Numbered from the stretch's first letter, positions 33,801 through 48,800 are shown. The stretch is 64,000 nucleotides of DNA from Atherinomorus stipes (GCA_023101725.1 JALJCO010007099.1:137001-201000); one strand, 5' to 3'. The notes: generated by a model from the sequence alone, not told the origin. Numbers and translations are program-made.

Positions 33801-36800
33801 ACTCTCCTCCTATAATGACAGAAGGATTGTAGTTCTAACAGCAGGTAGATTAAACTCTCCTCCTATAATGATTGTAGGATTGTAGTTCTAACAGCAGGTA
33901 GATTAAACTCTCCTCCTATAATGACAGAAGGATTGTAGTTCTAACAGCAGATAGATTAAACTCTCCTCCTATAATGACAGAAGGATTGTAGTTCTAACAG
34001 CAGATAGATTAAACTCTCCTCCTATAATGACGGAAGGATTGTAGTTCTAACAGCAGGTAGATTAAACTCTCCTCCTATAATGATTGTAGGATTGTAGTTC
34101 TAACAGCAGGTAGATTAAACTCTCCTCCTATAATGATTGTAGGATTGTAGTTCTAACAGCAGGTAGATTAAACTCTCCTCCTATAATGAATGTAGGATTG
34201 TAGTTCTAACAGCAGATAGATTAAACTCTCCTCCTATAATGATTGTAGGATTGTAGTTCTAACAGCAGGTAGATTAAACTCTCCTCCTATAATGATTGTA
34301 GGATTGTAGTTCTAACAGCAGGTAGATTAAACTCTCCTCCTATAATGAATGTAGGATTGTAGTTCTAACAGCAGGTAGATTAAACTCTCCTCCTATAAAG
34401 ACAGAAGGATTGTAGTTGGGGGGGTTGCATTACCCCAGCAAGGGCTGGGTTTATGCCTCCAGCACCTACAGAAGAAGGTTTAAACTACCTCAGCAGCGGG
34501 GGGGGGGGGGGGGGTCACTGCCAGCAGCGAGGGGTGGGTTAATGCCTCCAGCACCTACAGGAGGTCAAACTTCTCTAGCATGACGGGACGTCCTCATCCC
34601 AGAACCTCCGACATCCTGCCTCGGTGATCCAGATTAGGCCCAGCGAGCCGGCTGATTGGCTGCTGCATGTGCACGGTGGGATTAAAGCGGGACGGAGAGA
34701 GTCCAGTTTTAGGTCAGACCTGGTTCCAGGAAGCGTGGCTCTGAGTCTTCCAGGTACACCCGCCTTTTCCAGGACCTTATCAGCGCTTTTCCACTCAGTT
34801 CCCCCCTGTGGACCTGAGAGGTGGGGGGCAGGGGGGTCATGTGGACCTGAGAGGTGGGCGTGTGGTGAATTACATGAAGGTGGCGCCCTCTTGGCCCCGC
34901 CCCTCTCGGCCTGATGTCATGGGAATTTGGCAGACGGAGCCGTGGGGTTAAAATAGACTCGCCGTGACCTTAACTCAAACAATCAGAGCAGCTTTCCTTC
35001 TACCGGTTACCACGGTGACGGCCTCTGACTCCGCCACGGGGAGGCAGCGACAGACATGGGGGGCGGCGCGGTGCAGCTGTCGTACGGCCCGATGGATGAC
35101 TGACAGCTGGCGGAGGTGTGGAGTGATGACAGCGAGCCTCGCTCTCCACGCTGTCACTCACTATCTGCCTCGCTCGCCCATGTGCGTCACATGGGGACGA
35201 AGGGGACGGGGGGCAGGAAGAGCTGCACATGCCAGGGAAAATCTGGAGGGGAGGGGGGGCATGAATGCAACGCTTCCTGCCAGCTGGAGGGGAGGAGGCA
35301 GGGGGGGGGGGGGTTGAGACCGGACGGAGGAGACCCGGGTCCCCCGGAGGAGTCCTGCTGCGGGGGACCCGGGTCAAGCAGGTAGTCCAGATACACTGTA
35401 AAAACTCAGATCTGACCAAAGATAGTTTTCTAAAAATCAGAATAAATCGCCCGAAGAGGAACGTTTCCGTGAGATATAAGAACGTGTTCTAAGACAAACG
35501 CAGCTCATTTCAAGAAATCTCATCGAGAACATTTTACTTCACCTCTCAGCAGATTTGTTTGTTTGTAATGAGCAAAAATATAGATTTACCAACTATACTT
35601 GGTAAGATTCTGGACCTGGATCCCCTCAGACTGAAGTCTGACCCCAGATTGTTTACAGGAGACTTTGATCTCTTGTTTATAAATAAACAAAGCTGCTGTG
35701 TTTAACTCGGGGGGGGGTGTGTGTGTGTGTGTGTGTCAGTCCTCTCAGTGGTTTGAGAGGAGGATTGTAGGAGTGTGTGAGAGGATGATGAGGGGAGGAA
35801 GATGGGGAGGAGGAGGAGGAGAGAGACTCCATCACCCCGTCCGTCACCGTGGGATGACGCTGCTTCACCTGGCTGCTGCTCAGGGATACACACACCTGAT
35901 CCACACACTCATACACTGGAGGTAAGCTGGGACTGGGTCTGAAACTGGGTCTGGTTCTGGGTCTGGGACTGGGTCTGGGACTGGGACTGGGTCTGGGTCT
36001 GGGGTCTGGGTCTGGCTCTGGGGTCTGGGTCTGGGTCTGGGACTGGGACTGGGTCTGGGTCTGGGACTCGCTCTGGGTCTGGGACTACCAGTTATCACAA
36101 ACGCTTGATTGCAGTTGCTGCTAAGGTGGAACAACCAGTTATTAGGTTTAGGGGGCGATCACTTTTTCACACAGGGACATGGAGGGTTGGATTTTCCACC
36201 CTTAAAAATAAAAACCTTCATTTAAAAACTGCATTGTGTTATTTAATTGTGTTATCTTTGTCTAAAAATAAAATTTTAGTGATGATGTGATACATTTACG
36301 TGACAAACATCAGTAAAAAGCCAGACATCAGGAAGGCGGGAAACGTTCTCACACAGCTGTATTGAAGTAACACTGATACAAACATGATTCCAGATGTTTT
36401 CATGGTCAGAGAATCAATGATGGAGGTTAAATGACTGCAGAGTAGAAGTTTCTGTTGTAATTGACAGTACGAGGAGACATGAGCTGCTGGTGGGGGTGTG
36501 CGCTGCTGGTGGGGGTGTGTGCTGCTGGTGGGGGTGTGCGCTGCTGGTGGGGGTGTGCACTGCTGGTGAGGGTCTGCGCTGCTGGTGGGGGTGTGTGCTG
36601 CTGGTGGGGGTCTGCGCTGCTGGTGGGGGTGTGTGCTGCTGGTGGGGGTCTGCGCTGCTGGTGGGGGTGTGCGCTGCTGGTGAGGGTCTGCGCTGCTAGT
36701 GGGGGTGTGCGCTGCTGGTGGGGGTCTGCGCTGCTGGTGGGGGTGTGTGCTGCTGGTGGGGGTCTGCGCTGCTGGTGGGGGTGTGTGCTGCTGGTGGGGG

Positions 36801-39800
36801 TCTGCGCTGCTGGTGGGGGTGTGTGCTGCTGGTGGGGGTCTGCGCTGCTGGTGGGGGTCTGCGCTGCTGGTGGGAGTCTGTGCTGCTGGTGGGGGTCTGA
36901 GCTGCTGGTGTGGGTGTGCGCTGCTGGTGGGGGTGTGCGCTGCTGGTGGGGGTGTGCGCTGCTGGTGGGGGTGTGCGCTCTCGAGTGCTTTTCTAGTTTA
37001 CAGTAACAGTTTGAAGGCTTCCGTCCGTCTCTGAGGAGTTCGTTTGTCTGCAGGAGCGTGAACAGCGACAGCCTGGACCTGGAACAGGAGGTTGACCCCC
37101 TGAACGTGGACCACTTCTCCTGCACTCCTCTGGTAAGCTGCGGTCTGGCTGTGGTTGCTGTGGTGACCGACCGGCGGCCTCACGCGGGCGTGTGTTGTGT
37201 TGCAGATGTGGGCGTGCGCGCTGGGCCATCAGCGGGCGGCGGAGCTGCTGTACGGCTGGAACGGCCGGGCTCTGGGGATCCCGGACTCTCTGGGCCGCCT
37301 CCCGCTCGCCGTGGCCCGGTCCCGCGGGCACACGCGGCTCGCCACCGCGCTGGAGGAGCTGCACACGCAGTGCGCGCACGCCGATGCGCCCCGGCTGCCC
37401 CCGTCCCCTCTGTCCACCAGCCCGGACACGGGTAAGTTCCGCCCCTCACCTCACCCGGCTCCAGCTCTCTGATTGGCTCTGACAGTCTGCTTCTCCTTCC
37501 AGGTCTTAGCTCCTCCAGCAGCCTCCCCTCCCCCAGTGACCCCTCCTCCCCCTCTCCTAGCTCCGCCTACTCCAGTGGCCCCGCCCCCATGGACACCTCC
37601 CCCTCCTCTCCTTCGTCTCTCTCGTCCTCTTCCTCGCTGCCCCTGTCCCCGCCCTCCCCCTCCTCCCTGCCCCTTTCCTCCATACCGTCAGTGTCCATGT
37701 GGGGGGAGGAGCCAAACACCACCTTCAGCGCAGGAAACCCAGGTAAGCTCCCAGCTGATTGGTCCTGATCAGAATAGGAGGAGTCTAACAACCCACCACT
37801 GACCTCTGCTAATCCACGCTGCAGGTTTGCACCCCAGCGGCTCCAGAGACCCCTCTCTCTACCTCATGGACTACGAGAACACCTCCCCCACCCACACACA
37901 CTCCTTCACTCACCTGACGGGGGGGAGGCGACTCCACGCGGCCCCCACGCTGGAGGAACAGCTTCTCAGCTACAGCGAGAACGCCGAGAATGAGGGCGGG
38001 GAGGAGTACCTGGAGGAGGAGGTGCTGCAGGTGTGTCCGCAGGCTGGCCGGCCGGCTCGGAGGTCCTCAGGGGAGCCGGTCCCGAACAGTTTTACAGAGT
38101 TTAGGTTTCTAGGTGTGGTTTCCTAGGCTTAGTTTTCTAGGTGTGGTTTCTAGGTGTGGTTTCCTAGGTTTAGTTTTCTAGGTGTGGTTTCCTAGGTTTA
38201 GTTTTCTAGGTGTGGTTTCCTAGGTTTAGTTTTCTAGGTGTGGTTTCCTAGGTTTAGTTTTCTAGGTGTGGTTTCCTAGGTTTAGTTTTCTAGGTGTGGT
38301 TTCCTAGGTTAAGTTTTCTAGGTGTGGTTTCCTAGATTTGTTTTCTAGTTGTGGTTTCCTGGTTTTTTTCTGGTGTGGTTTCTAGGTGTTCGGGGGTCCT
38401 GTTTAGTTTTCTAGGTGTGGTTTCCTAGGTTTAATTTTCTAGGTGTGGTTTCCTTGGTTTAGTTTTCTAGGTGTGGTTTCCTAGGTTTAGTTTTCTAGGT
38501 GTGGTTTCCTAAGTTTAGTTTTCTAGGTGTGGTTTCCTAGGTTAAGTTTTCTAGGTGTGGTTTCCTAGGTTTAGTTGTTTTGGTGTGGTTTCCTAGGTAG
38601 TTTTCTAGGTGTGGTTTTAGTTTAGTTTTTAGGTGTGGTTTCCTAGGTTTGTTTTCTAGGTGTGGTTTCCTAGGTTTGTTTTCTAGGTGTGTTGCTGTGT
38701 CTAGGTGTGGAGGTAAAGTTTTCTAGGTGTGGTTTCCTGGTTTGTTTTCTAGGTGTGGTTTCCTAGGTTTAATTGTCTAGGTGTGGTTTCTTAGGTTTGT
38801 TTTCTATGTGTGGTTTCCTAAGTTTAGTTTTTAGGTGTGGTTTCCTAGGTTAAGTTTTCTAGGTGTGGTTTCCTAGGTTTAGTTTTCTAGGTGTTGTTTC
38901 GGGTTTAGTTTTCTAGGTGCGGTTTCCTAGGTTTAGTTTTCTAGGTGGCTCGAGGTTGTTTTCTAGGTGTGGCTTGCTAGCTTTAGTTGCTAGGTGTTGT
39001 GGGTGTTGGGTTGTTCTTGGTTTAGTTTAGGTGTTGGCGAGGTTGTTTTTGGTGTGTTTCCTAGGTTTGTTTCTGGTGTTGTTTGAGGTTGTTTGATTTG
39101 TTTCCTAGGTTTAGATTTCTAGGTGTGGTTTCCTAGGTTTAATTGTCTAGGTGTGGTTTCCTAGGTTTAATTGTCTAGGTGTGGTTTCCTAGGTTTAGTT
39201 TTCTGGTGTAGTTTCCCATGTTTAGTTTAGGTGTGGTTTCCTATGTTTGCTTTCTGAATGCAGTTTCCTAGGTTTGTTTTCTATGTGTTGTTTCTAAGTT
39301 TAATTTTTGTGTGGTTTTGGTTATTGTAAGGTGTGGTTTCCTGGTTTGTTTTTGAATGCAGTTTCCTGGTTTGTTTTTATGTGTTGTTTTGTTTTTTTCT
39401 CAGTGTGGTTTCCTAGGTTTAGTTTCTAGGTGTGGTTTCCTAGATTTAGTTTTCTAGGTGTGGTTTCCTAGGTTTAATTGTCTAGGTGTGGTTTCCTAGG
39501 TTTAGTTTTCTAGGTGTGGTTTCCTAGGTTTAGTTTTCTAGGTGTGTTTTCCTAGGTTTAGTTTTGTAGGTGTGGTTTCCTAGGTTAAGTTTTCTAGGTG
39601 TGGTTTCCTAGGTTTAATTGTCTAGGTGTGGTTTCCTAGGTTTAGTTTTCTATGTGTGGTTTCCTATGTTTAGTTTTCTAGGTGTGGTTTCCTAGCTTTG
39701 GTTGTCTAGGTTTGGTTTCCTAGGTTTAGTTTTCCAGGTGTTGTTTCCGAGGTTTAGTTTTCTAGGTGTGGTTTCCTAGGTTTAGTTTTCTATGTGTGGT

Positions 39801-42800
39801 TTCCTAGGTTTAGTTTTCTAGGTGTGGTTTCCTAGGTTTAGTTTTCTAGGTGTGGTTTCCTAGGTTTAGTTTTCTAGGTGTGGTTTCCTAGGTTAAGTTT
39901 TCTAGGTGTGGTTTCCTAGGTTTAGTTGTTTGGTGTGGTTTCCTAGGTAAAGTTTTCTAGGTGTGGTTTCCTAGATTTAGTTTTCTAGGTGTGGTTTCCT
40001 AGGTTTAATTTTCTAGGTGTGGTTTCCTAGGTTTAGTTTTCTAGGTGTGGTTTCCTAGGTTTAGTTTTCTAGGTGTGGTTTCCTAGGTTTAGTTGTTTGG
40101 TGTGGTTTCCTAGGGGTGGTTTGTGGTTTTAGTTTTCTAGGTGTGGTTTCCTAGATTTAGTTTTCTAGGTGTGGTTTCCTAGGTTTAGTTTTCTAGGTGT
40201 GGTTTCCTAGGTTTAGTTTTCTAGGTGTGGTTTCCTAGATTTAGTTTTCTAGGTGTGGTTTCTAGGTTTTTGGTGTGTTTTGGTTTTTTGGTTGGTGTGT
40301 GTTTTGTGTGTTTGTTGGTGTGTTTTTTTTGGTGTGTTTTGTGTGTGGTTTTGGTGTGGTTTTTGGTGTGGTTTGTTTTTTTAGGTGTGGTTTCCTAGTT
40401 TAGTTTTCTAGGTGTGGTTTCTGGTTTGTTGTTTGTGTGGTTGGTAGTCTGGTGTGGTTTGTTTGTTTTCTGTTGTGGTTTTGGTTTATTTTCTAGGTGT
40501 GGTTTTGGTAAGGTTTCTGGTGTGGTGTCTGATTTGTTTTCTAGGTGTGGTTTCCTAGGTTTAATTTTCTAGGTGTGGTTTCCTTGGTTTAGTTTTCTAG
40601 GTGTGGTTTCCTAGGTTTAGTTTTCTAGGTGTGGTTTCCTAAGTTTAGTTTTCTAGGTGTGGTTTCCTAGGTTAAGTTTTCTAGGTGTGGTTTCCTAGGT
40701 TTAGTTGTTTGGTGTGGTTTCCTAGGTAAAGTTTTCTAGGTGTGGTTTCCTAGATTTAGTTTTCTAGGTGTGGTTTCCTAGGTTTAGTTTTCTAGGTGTG
40801 GTTTCCTAGGTTTAGTTTTCTAGGTGTAGCTTTCTAGCTTTAGTTGTCTAGGTGTGGTTTCCTAGGTAAAGTTTTCTAGGTGTGGTTTCCTAGGTTTAGT
40901 TTTCTAGGTGTGGTTTCCTAGGTTTAATTGTCTGGTGTGGTTTCTTGGTTTGTTTTCTATGTGTGGTTTCCTGTTTGTTTTCTGGTGTGGTTTCTGGTTA
41001 GTTTTCTAGGTGTGGTTTCTGGTTTGTTTTCTGGTGTGGCTTTGTTGTTGCTGGTGTGGTTTCTGGTTTAGTTTTCAGGTGTTGTTTCCAGGTTTGTTTT
41101 TGGTGGGTTTCTGGTTTGTTTTCTGGTGTTGCTTTGGGTTTTTTTTAGGTGTGGTTGTGCTTTGTTGTCTAGGTGTTGTTTCCGAGGTTCAGTTTTGTAG
41201 GTGTTGTTACCTTGGTTTAGTTTTTAAGGTGTTGTGTCCGAGGTATAGTTTTCTAGGTGTGGTTTCCTAGGTTTGTTTCTGGTGTTGTTTCTGGGTTTGT
41301 TTTTTTTGATTTGTTTTCCTGGTTTGTTTCTAGGTGTGGTTTTGGTTTATTGTCTAGGTGTGGTTTCTAGGTTTATTGTCTAGGTGTGGTTTCCTAGGTT
41401 TAGTTTTCTAGGTGTAGTTTCCCATGTTTGTTTTCTAGGTGTGGTTTCCTTGTTTGTTTCTGATGAGTTTCTGGTTTGTTTTCTATGTGTTGTTTCCTAG
41501 TTTAATTTTTAGTGTGGTTTCTAGGTTTATTGTAAGGTGTGGTTTCCTAGGTTTGTTTTCTGAATGCAGTTTCTGGTTTGTTTTCTATGTGTTGTTTCTA
41601 AGTTTAATTTTCTAGTGTGGTTTCCTAGGTTTAGTTTCTAGGTGTGGTTTCCTAGATTTAGTTTTCTAGGTGTGGTTTCCTAGGTTTAATTGTCTAGGTG
41701 TGGTTTCCTAGGTTTAGTTTTCTAGGTGTGGTTTCCTAGGTTTAGTTTTCTAGGTGTGTTTTCCTAGGTTTAGTTTTCTAGGTGTGGTTTCCTAGGTTTA
41801 GTTTTCTAGGTGTGGTTTCCTAGGTTTATTGTCTAGGTGTGGTTTCCTAGGTTTAGTTTTCTAGGTGTGGTTTCCTAGGTTTAGTTTTCTAGGTGTGGTT
41901 TCCTAGGTTTAGTTTTCTAGGTGTGGTTTCCTAGGTTTAGTTTTCTAGGTGTGGTTTCCTAGGTTTAGTTTTTAGGTGTGGTTTCCTAGGTTTAGTTTTC
42001 TAGGTGTGGTTTCCTAGGTTTAGTTTTCTAGGTGTGGTTTCCTAGGTTTATTTTTCTAGGTGTGGTTTCCTAGGTTTAGTTTTCTAGGTGTGGTTTCCTA
42101 GATTTAGTTTTCTAGGTGTGGTTTCCTAGGTTTAGTTTTCTAGGTGTGGTTTCCTAGGTTTAGTTTTCTAGGTGTGGTTTCCTAGGTTTAGTTTTCTAGG
42201 TGTTGTTTCCGAGGTTTAGTTTTCTAGGTGTGGTTTCCTAGGTTTAGTTTTCTAGGTGTGGTTTCCTAGGTTTAGTTTTCTAGGTGTGGTTTCCTAGGTT
42301 TAGTTTTCTAGGTGTGGTTTCCTAGGTTTAGTTTTCTATGTGTGGTTTCCTAGGTTTAGTTTTCTAGGTGTGGTTTCCTAGGTTTAGTTTTCTAGGTGTG
42401 GTTTCCTAGGTTTAGTTTTCTAGGTGTTGGTTTCCTAGGTTTAGTTTTCTAGGTGTGGTTTCCTGGTTGGGTGTGGTTGGTGTTTTCTGGTGTGGTTTCT
42501 GGTTTTTTTTATGTGTGGTTTTCTAGGTTTAGTTTTCTAGGTGTGGTTTCCTAGGTTTAGTTTTCTAGGTGTGGTTTCCTAGGTTTAGTTTTCTAGGTGT
42601 GGTTTCCTAGGTTTAGTTTTCTAGGTGTGGTTTCCTAGGTTTAGTTTTCTAGGTGTTGTTTCCTTGGTTTAGTTTTTTAGGTGTTGTTTCCTAGGTTTAG
42701 TTTTCTAGGTGTGGTTTCCTAGATTTAGTTTTCTAGGTGTGGTTTCCGAGGTTTAGTTTTCTAGGTGTGGCTTCCTAGGTTTAGTTTTCTAGGTGTGGTT

Positions 42801-45800
42801 TCCTAGGTTTAGTTATCTAGATGTGGTTTCCTAGATTTAGTTTTCTAGGTGTGGTTTCTGAGGTTTAGCTTTCTAGATGTGGTTTCCTAGATGTAGTTTT
42901 CTAGGTGTGTTTTCCTAGGTTTAGTTTTCTAGGTGTAGTTTCCTAGGTTTAGTTTTCTAGGTGTTGTTTCCGAAGTTTAGGTTCTAGGTTTTTCTAGGTT
43001 TGGTTTGCTAGGTTTAGTTATCTAGGTTGTTTCCTGTTAGCTGTGGTTTCCTAGGTTTAGTTTTCTAGATGTGGTTTTCTAGGTTTGGATTTCTAGGTGT
43101 TTCTTAGGTTTAGTTTTCTTGTCTTTTTTCTTAGGTTAGGTTTTCTAGGCATTGTTTCCTAGGTTTAGTTTTCTAGATGTGGTTTCGTAGGTTTAGTTTT
43201 CTAGGTGTGGTTTGTAGGTTTAGTTTTCTAGTCTTTTTTCTTGGGTTTGGTTTTCTACGTGTGGTTTCCTAGGTTTAGTTTTCTAGGTGTGGTTTCCTAG
43301 GTTTAGATTTCTAGATGTTGTTTCTTAGGTTTAGTTTTCTAGTCTTTTTTCTTGGGTTTAGTTTTCTAGGTGTGGTTTCCTAGGTTTAGATTTCTAGATG
43401 TGGTTTCGTAGGTTTAGTTTTCTAGTTTTTTTTCTTGGGTTTGGTTTTCTAGGCATTGTTTCCTAGGTTTAGTTTTCTAGATGTGGTTTCCTGTTTAGGT
43501 TTAGTTTTCTAGGTTTAGTTTTCTAGTTTTTTTCTTGGGTTTGGTTTTCTAGGCATTGTTTCCTAGGTTTAGTTTTCTAGATGTGGTTTCCGAGGTTCAG
43601 CTTTCTAGGTGTGGTTTCCTAGGTTTAGTTTTTCAGTTGAATCCCTGTATTCTGAGATCAGCTGTGAAGTTGGTGAATAGCGTACCCGGGAAGTTCACAA
43701 ACTTGGATGTAAACGTGACTAACTGCTTGTTTATGTTGCTATGGTTACCATCCCTCGACACCACAGGTCGACATGGCAACGCTGGCGGAGCAAATCATCG
43801 AGGCGACACCTGAACGAATAAAACAGGAGGACTTTCCCCGGGGGGCGGATTCACCGCTCAGAGAGAGGCGGGACAACCCCGCCATTCAGGACACGTGGCT
43901 GGCGACGTACCTGGAGACAGTCGATGCCCAGACACACTCTCCGCCAAGGTGAGATCTTCTGTTTCCGTGGAAACCGCTGCTTCCAGAGGAGTCTGTATGG
44001 CCTAGTGTTTAAGGTGGGCTGTGTGTGTTGTTGCAGGCGGGTGTGCCCCCCCTCACCTCTCAGCGCTTTAGCCCTCCAGAGGCTCCGCCCCCCCTCCTCT
44101 GCAGCGTGGGCGGAGTTTCTGAACGCGTCGGCCAACGGGAAGATGGAGCGAGACTTCGCCCTGCTGACGCTGACGGACGGGGAGCAGAGGGAGCTGTACG
44201 AAGCCGCCAGGATTATCCAGAACGCCTTCAGGAAGTACAAGGTGGGCATCAGAATCCCTCCATCGCCGTGGAAACGGCTGTAAACGTACTCACAGATGAC
44301 CGCGTGTTTCAGGGTCGGAGGTTGAAGGAGCAGCAGGACATGGCTGCAGCCGTCATCCAGAGATGCTACAGGAAGTACAAACAGGTGTGTTTACACGCGT
44401 GTGCCGTCTGCAGCGTCAGCAGCTTCGCTAACCTCCACTAACCTGCTGTTTATCTCTCTCTCTGCTAGCTAACATGGATAGCTCTGAAGGTAAAACAGCT
44501 GATCCTAGATGTAGCCGCTGCTCGCGCCGTGTGTCTGTGTGTGTGTTCGTCACATGCTAGTAAACATGTTAAAGTATGGCAGAAACACGTTAGTAAACAT
44601 GCCAGATACAAACTGGTAGCATGTCAGTAAACGCATCAGTAAACATGCCAGATACAAACTGGTAGCATGTCAGTAAACGCATTAGTAAACATACCAGAAA
44701 CATGCCAGAAACACGTTAGTAAACATGCCAGATACAAACTGGTAACATGTCAGTAAACGCATTAGTAAACATGCCAGATACAAACTGGTAGCATGTCAGT
44801 AAACGCATTAGTAAACATACCAGAAACATGCCAGAAACACGTTAGTAAACATGCCAGATACAAACTGGTAACATGTCAGTAAACGCATTAGTAAACATAC
44901 CAGAAACATGCCAGAAACACGTTAGTAAACATGCCAGATACAAACTGGTAACATGTCAGTAAACGCATTAGTAAACATACCAGAAACATGCCAGAAACAC
45001 GTTAGTAAACATGCCAGATACAAACTGGTAACATGTCAGTAAACGCATTAGTAAACATGCCAGATACAAACTGGTAACATGTCAGTAAACGCATTAGTAA
45101 ACATACCAGAAACATGCCAGAAACACGTTAGTAAACATGCCAGATACAAACTGGTAGCATGTCAGTAAACGCATTAGTAAACATACCAGAAACATGCCAG
45201 AAACACGTTAGTAAACATGCCAGATACAAACTGGTAACATGTCAGTAAACGCATCAATAAACATACCAGAAACATGTCAGAAACACGTCAGTAAACATGC
45301 CAGATACAAACTGGTAGCATGTCAGTAAACGCATTAGTAAACATACCAGAAACATGCCAGAAACACGTTAGTAAACATGCCAGATACAAACTGGTAACAT
45401 GTCAGTAAACGCATCAATAAACATACCAGAAACATGTCAGAAACACGTCAGTAAACATGCCAGATACAAACTGGTAGCATGTCAGTAAACGCATTAGTTA
45501 ACATGCCAGAAACATGTCAGAAACACGTCAGTAAACATGCCAGATACAAACTGGTAGCATGTCAGTAAACCATTAGTAAACATGCCAGAAACACGTCAGT
45601 AAACATGCCAGATACAAACTGGTAACATGTCAGTAAACGCATCAGTAAACATGCCAGTAACATGTCAGTAAACATGCCAGATACAAACTGGTAACATGTC
45701 AGTAAACGCATCAGTCATAAACATACCAGAAACATGTCAGTAAACATGCCAGATACAAACTGGTAACATGTCAGTAAACGCATCAGTAAACATGCCAGAA

Positions 45801-48800
45801 ACATGTCAGAAACACGTCAGTAAACATGCCAGATACAAACTGGTAACATGTCAGTAAACGCATTAGTAAACATACCAGAAACATGCCAGAAACACGTTAG
45901 TAAACATGCCAGATACAAACTGGTAGCATGTCAGTAAACGTATTAGTAAACATACCAGAAACATGCCAGAAACACGTTAGTAAACATGCCAGATACAAAC
46001 TGGTAACATGTCAGTAAACGCATCAGTAAACATACCAGAAACATGTCAGTAAACATGCCAGATACAAACTGGTAGCATGTCAGTAAACGCATCAGTAAAC
46101 ATACCAGAAACATGTCAGTAAACATGCCAGATACAAACTGGTAGCATGTCAGTAAACGCATCAGTAAACATACCGGGAACATGTCAGTAAACATGCCAGA
46201 TACAAACTGGTAACATGTCAGTAAACGCATCAGTAAACATACCAGAAACATGTCAGTAAACATGCCAGATACAAACTGGTAACATGTCAGTAAACGCATC
46301 AGTAAACATACCAGAAACATGTCAGTAAACATGCCAGATACAAACTGGTAGCATGTCAGTAAACACATTAGTAAACATGCCAGAAACATGTCAGTAAACA
46401 TGCTAGTAAACGTGTCAGAAATATGTCAGTAAACGCATCAGTAAACATGCCAGAAACATGTCGGTAAACATGCCAGAAACACGTCAGTTAACATGCCAGA
46501 CACAAACTGGTAACATGTCAGTAAACGCATCAGTAAACATGCCAGAAACATGTCAGTAAACACGTCAATAAACATGCCAGAAACATACCAGAAACATGTC
46601 AGTAAACATGCTAGAAACACATCAGTAAACATGCCGGAACATGTCAGTAAACACGTCAATAAACATGCCAGAAACAAGTCAGTAAACATGCTAGTAAACT
46701 CATCAGAAACATGTTAGTTAACGTTTCAGAACATGTCAGTGAAGGCGTCATTAACATAAAGGTAAACATGTCAGTGAAGGCGTCATTAACGTACAGGTAA
46801 ACATGTCAGTGAAGGCGTCATTAACATAAAGGTAAACATGTCAGTGAAGGCGTCATTAACATAAAGGTAAACATGTCAGTGAAGGCGTCATTAACGTACA
46901 GATAAACATGTCAGTGAAGGCGTCATTAACATAAAGGTAAACATGTCAGTGAAGGCGTCATTAACGTACAGGTAAACATGTCAGTGAAGGCGTCATTAAC
47001 GTACAGGTAAACATGTCAGTGAAGGCGTCATTAACATAAAGGTAAACATGTCAGTGAAGGCGTCATTAACATAAAGGTAAACATGTCAGTGAAGGCGTCA
47101 TTAACGTACAGGTAAACATGTCAGTGAAGGCTTCATTAACATACAGGTAAACATGTCAGTGAAGGCGTCATTAACATAAAGGTAAACATGTCAGTGAAGG
47201 CGTCATTAACGTACAGGTAAACATGTCAGTGAAGGCGTCATTAACATAAAGGTAAACATGTCAGTGAAGGCGTCATTAACGTACAGGTAAACATGTCAGT
47301 GAAGGCGTCATTAACGTAAAGGTAAACATGTCAGTGAAGGCGTCATTAACGTACAGGTAAACATGTCAGTGAAGGCGTCATTAACATAAAGGTAAAATGT
47401 AGTGAAGGGTAATTAACATAAAGGTAAACATGTCAGTGAAGGCGTCATTAACATACAGGTAAACATGTCAGTGAAGGCGTCATTAACGTACAGGTAAACA
47501 TGTCAGTGAAGGCGTCATTAACGTACAGGTAAACATGTCAGTGAAGGCGTCATTAACGTACAGGTAAACATGTCAGTGAAGGCGTCATTAACATACAGGT
47601 AAACATGTCAGTGAAGGCGTCATTAACGTAAGGTAAACATGTAGTGAAGGCGTCATTAACATACAGGTAAACATGTCAGTGAGGCGTCATTAACATACAG
47701 GTAAACATGTCAGTGAAGGCGTCATTAACATACAGGTAAACATGTCAGTGAAGGCGTCATTAACGTACAGGTAAACATGTCAGTGAAGGCGTCATTAACA
47801 TAAAGGTAAACATGTCAGTGAAGGCGTCATTAACATACAGGTAAACATGTCAGTGAAGGCGTCATTAACATAAAGGTAAACATGTCAGTGAAGGCGTCAT
47901 TAACATACAGGTAAACATGTCAGTGAAGGCGTCATTAACATACAGGTAAACATGTCAGTGAAGGCGTCATTAACGTACAGGTAAACATGTAGTGAGCGTA
48001 TTAACGTAAGGTCAGAAACATGTCAGTGAAGGCGTCATTAACGTACAGGTAAACATGTCAGTGAAGGCGTCATTAACGTACAGGTAAACATGTCAGTGAA
48101 GGCGTCATTAACGTACAGGTAAACATGTCAGTGAAGGCGTCATTAACGTACAGGTAAACATGTCAGTGAAGGCGTCATTAACGTACAGGTAAACATGTCA
48201 GTGAAGGCGTCATTAACGTACAGGTAAACATGTCAGTGAAGGCGTCATTAACGTACAGGTAAACATGTCAGTGAAGGCGTCATTAACGTACAGGTAAACA
48301 TGTCAGTGAAGGCGTCATTAACGTACAGGTAAACATGTCAGTGAAGGCGTCATTAACGTACAGGTAAACATGTCAGTGAAGGCGTCATTAACGTACAGGT
48401 AAACATGTCAGTGAAGGCGTCATTAACGTACAGGTAAACATGTCAGTGAAGGCGTCATTAACGTACAGGTAAACATGTCAGTGAAGGCGTCATTAACGTA
48501 CAGGTAAACATGTCAGTGAAGGCGTCATTAACGTACAGGTAAACATGTCAGTGAAGGCGTCATTAACGTACAGGTAAACATGTCAGTGAAGGCGTCATTA
48601 ACGTACAGGTAAACATGTCAGTGAAGGCGTCATTAACGTACAGGTAAACATGTCAGTGAAGGCGTCATTAACGTACAGGTAAACATGTCAGTGAAGGCGT
48701 CATTAACGTACAGGTAAACATGTCAGTGAAGGCGTCATTAACGTACAGGTAAACATGTCAGTGAAGGCGTCATTAACGTACAGGTAAACATGTCAGTGAA

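Noticed and set aside
32500..34418. CRISPR-like array (regular direct repeats)
   Set aside because: Units are contiguous tandem copies without unique spacers, in a vertebrate gene intron.
34964..35419. Overlapping frames of 117-139 codons in the GC-rich intron segment
   Set aside because: Several frames are open on both strands from GC richness. None joins camta2 in phase with good splice sites, and CAMTA proteins have no extra segment here.
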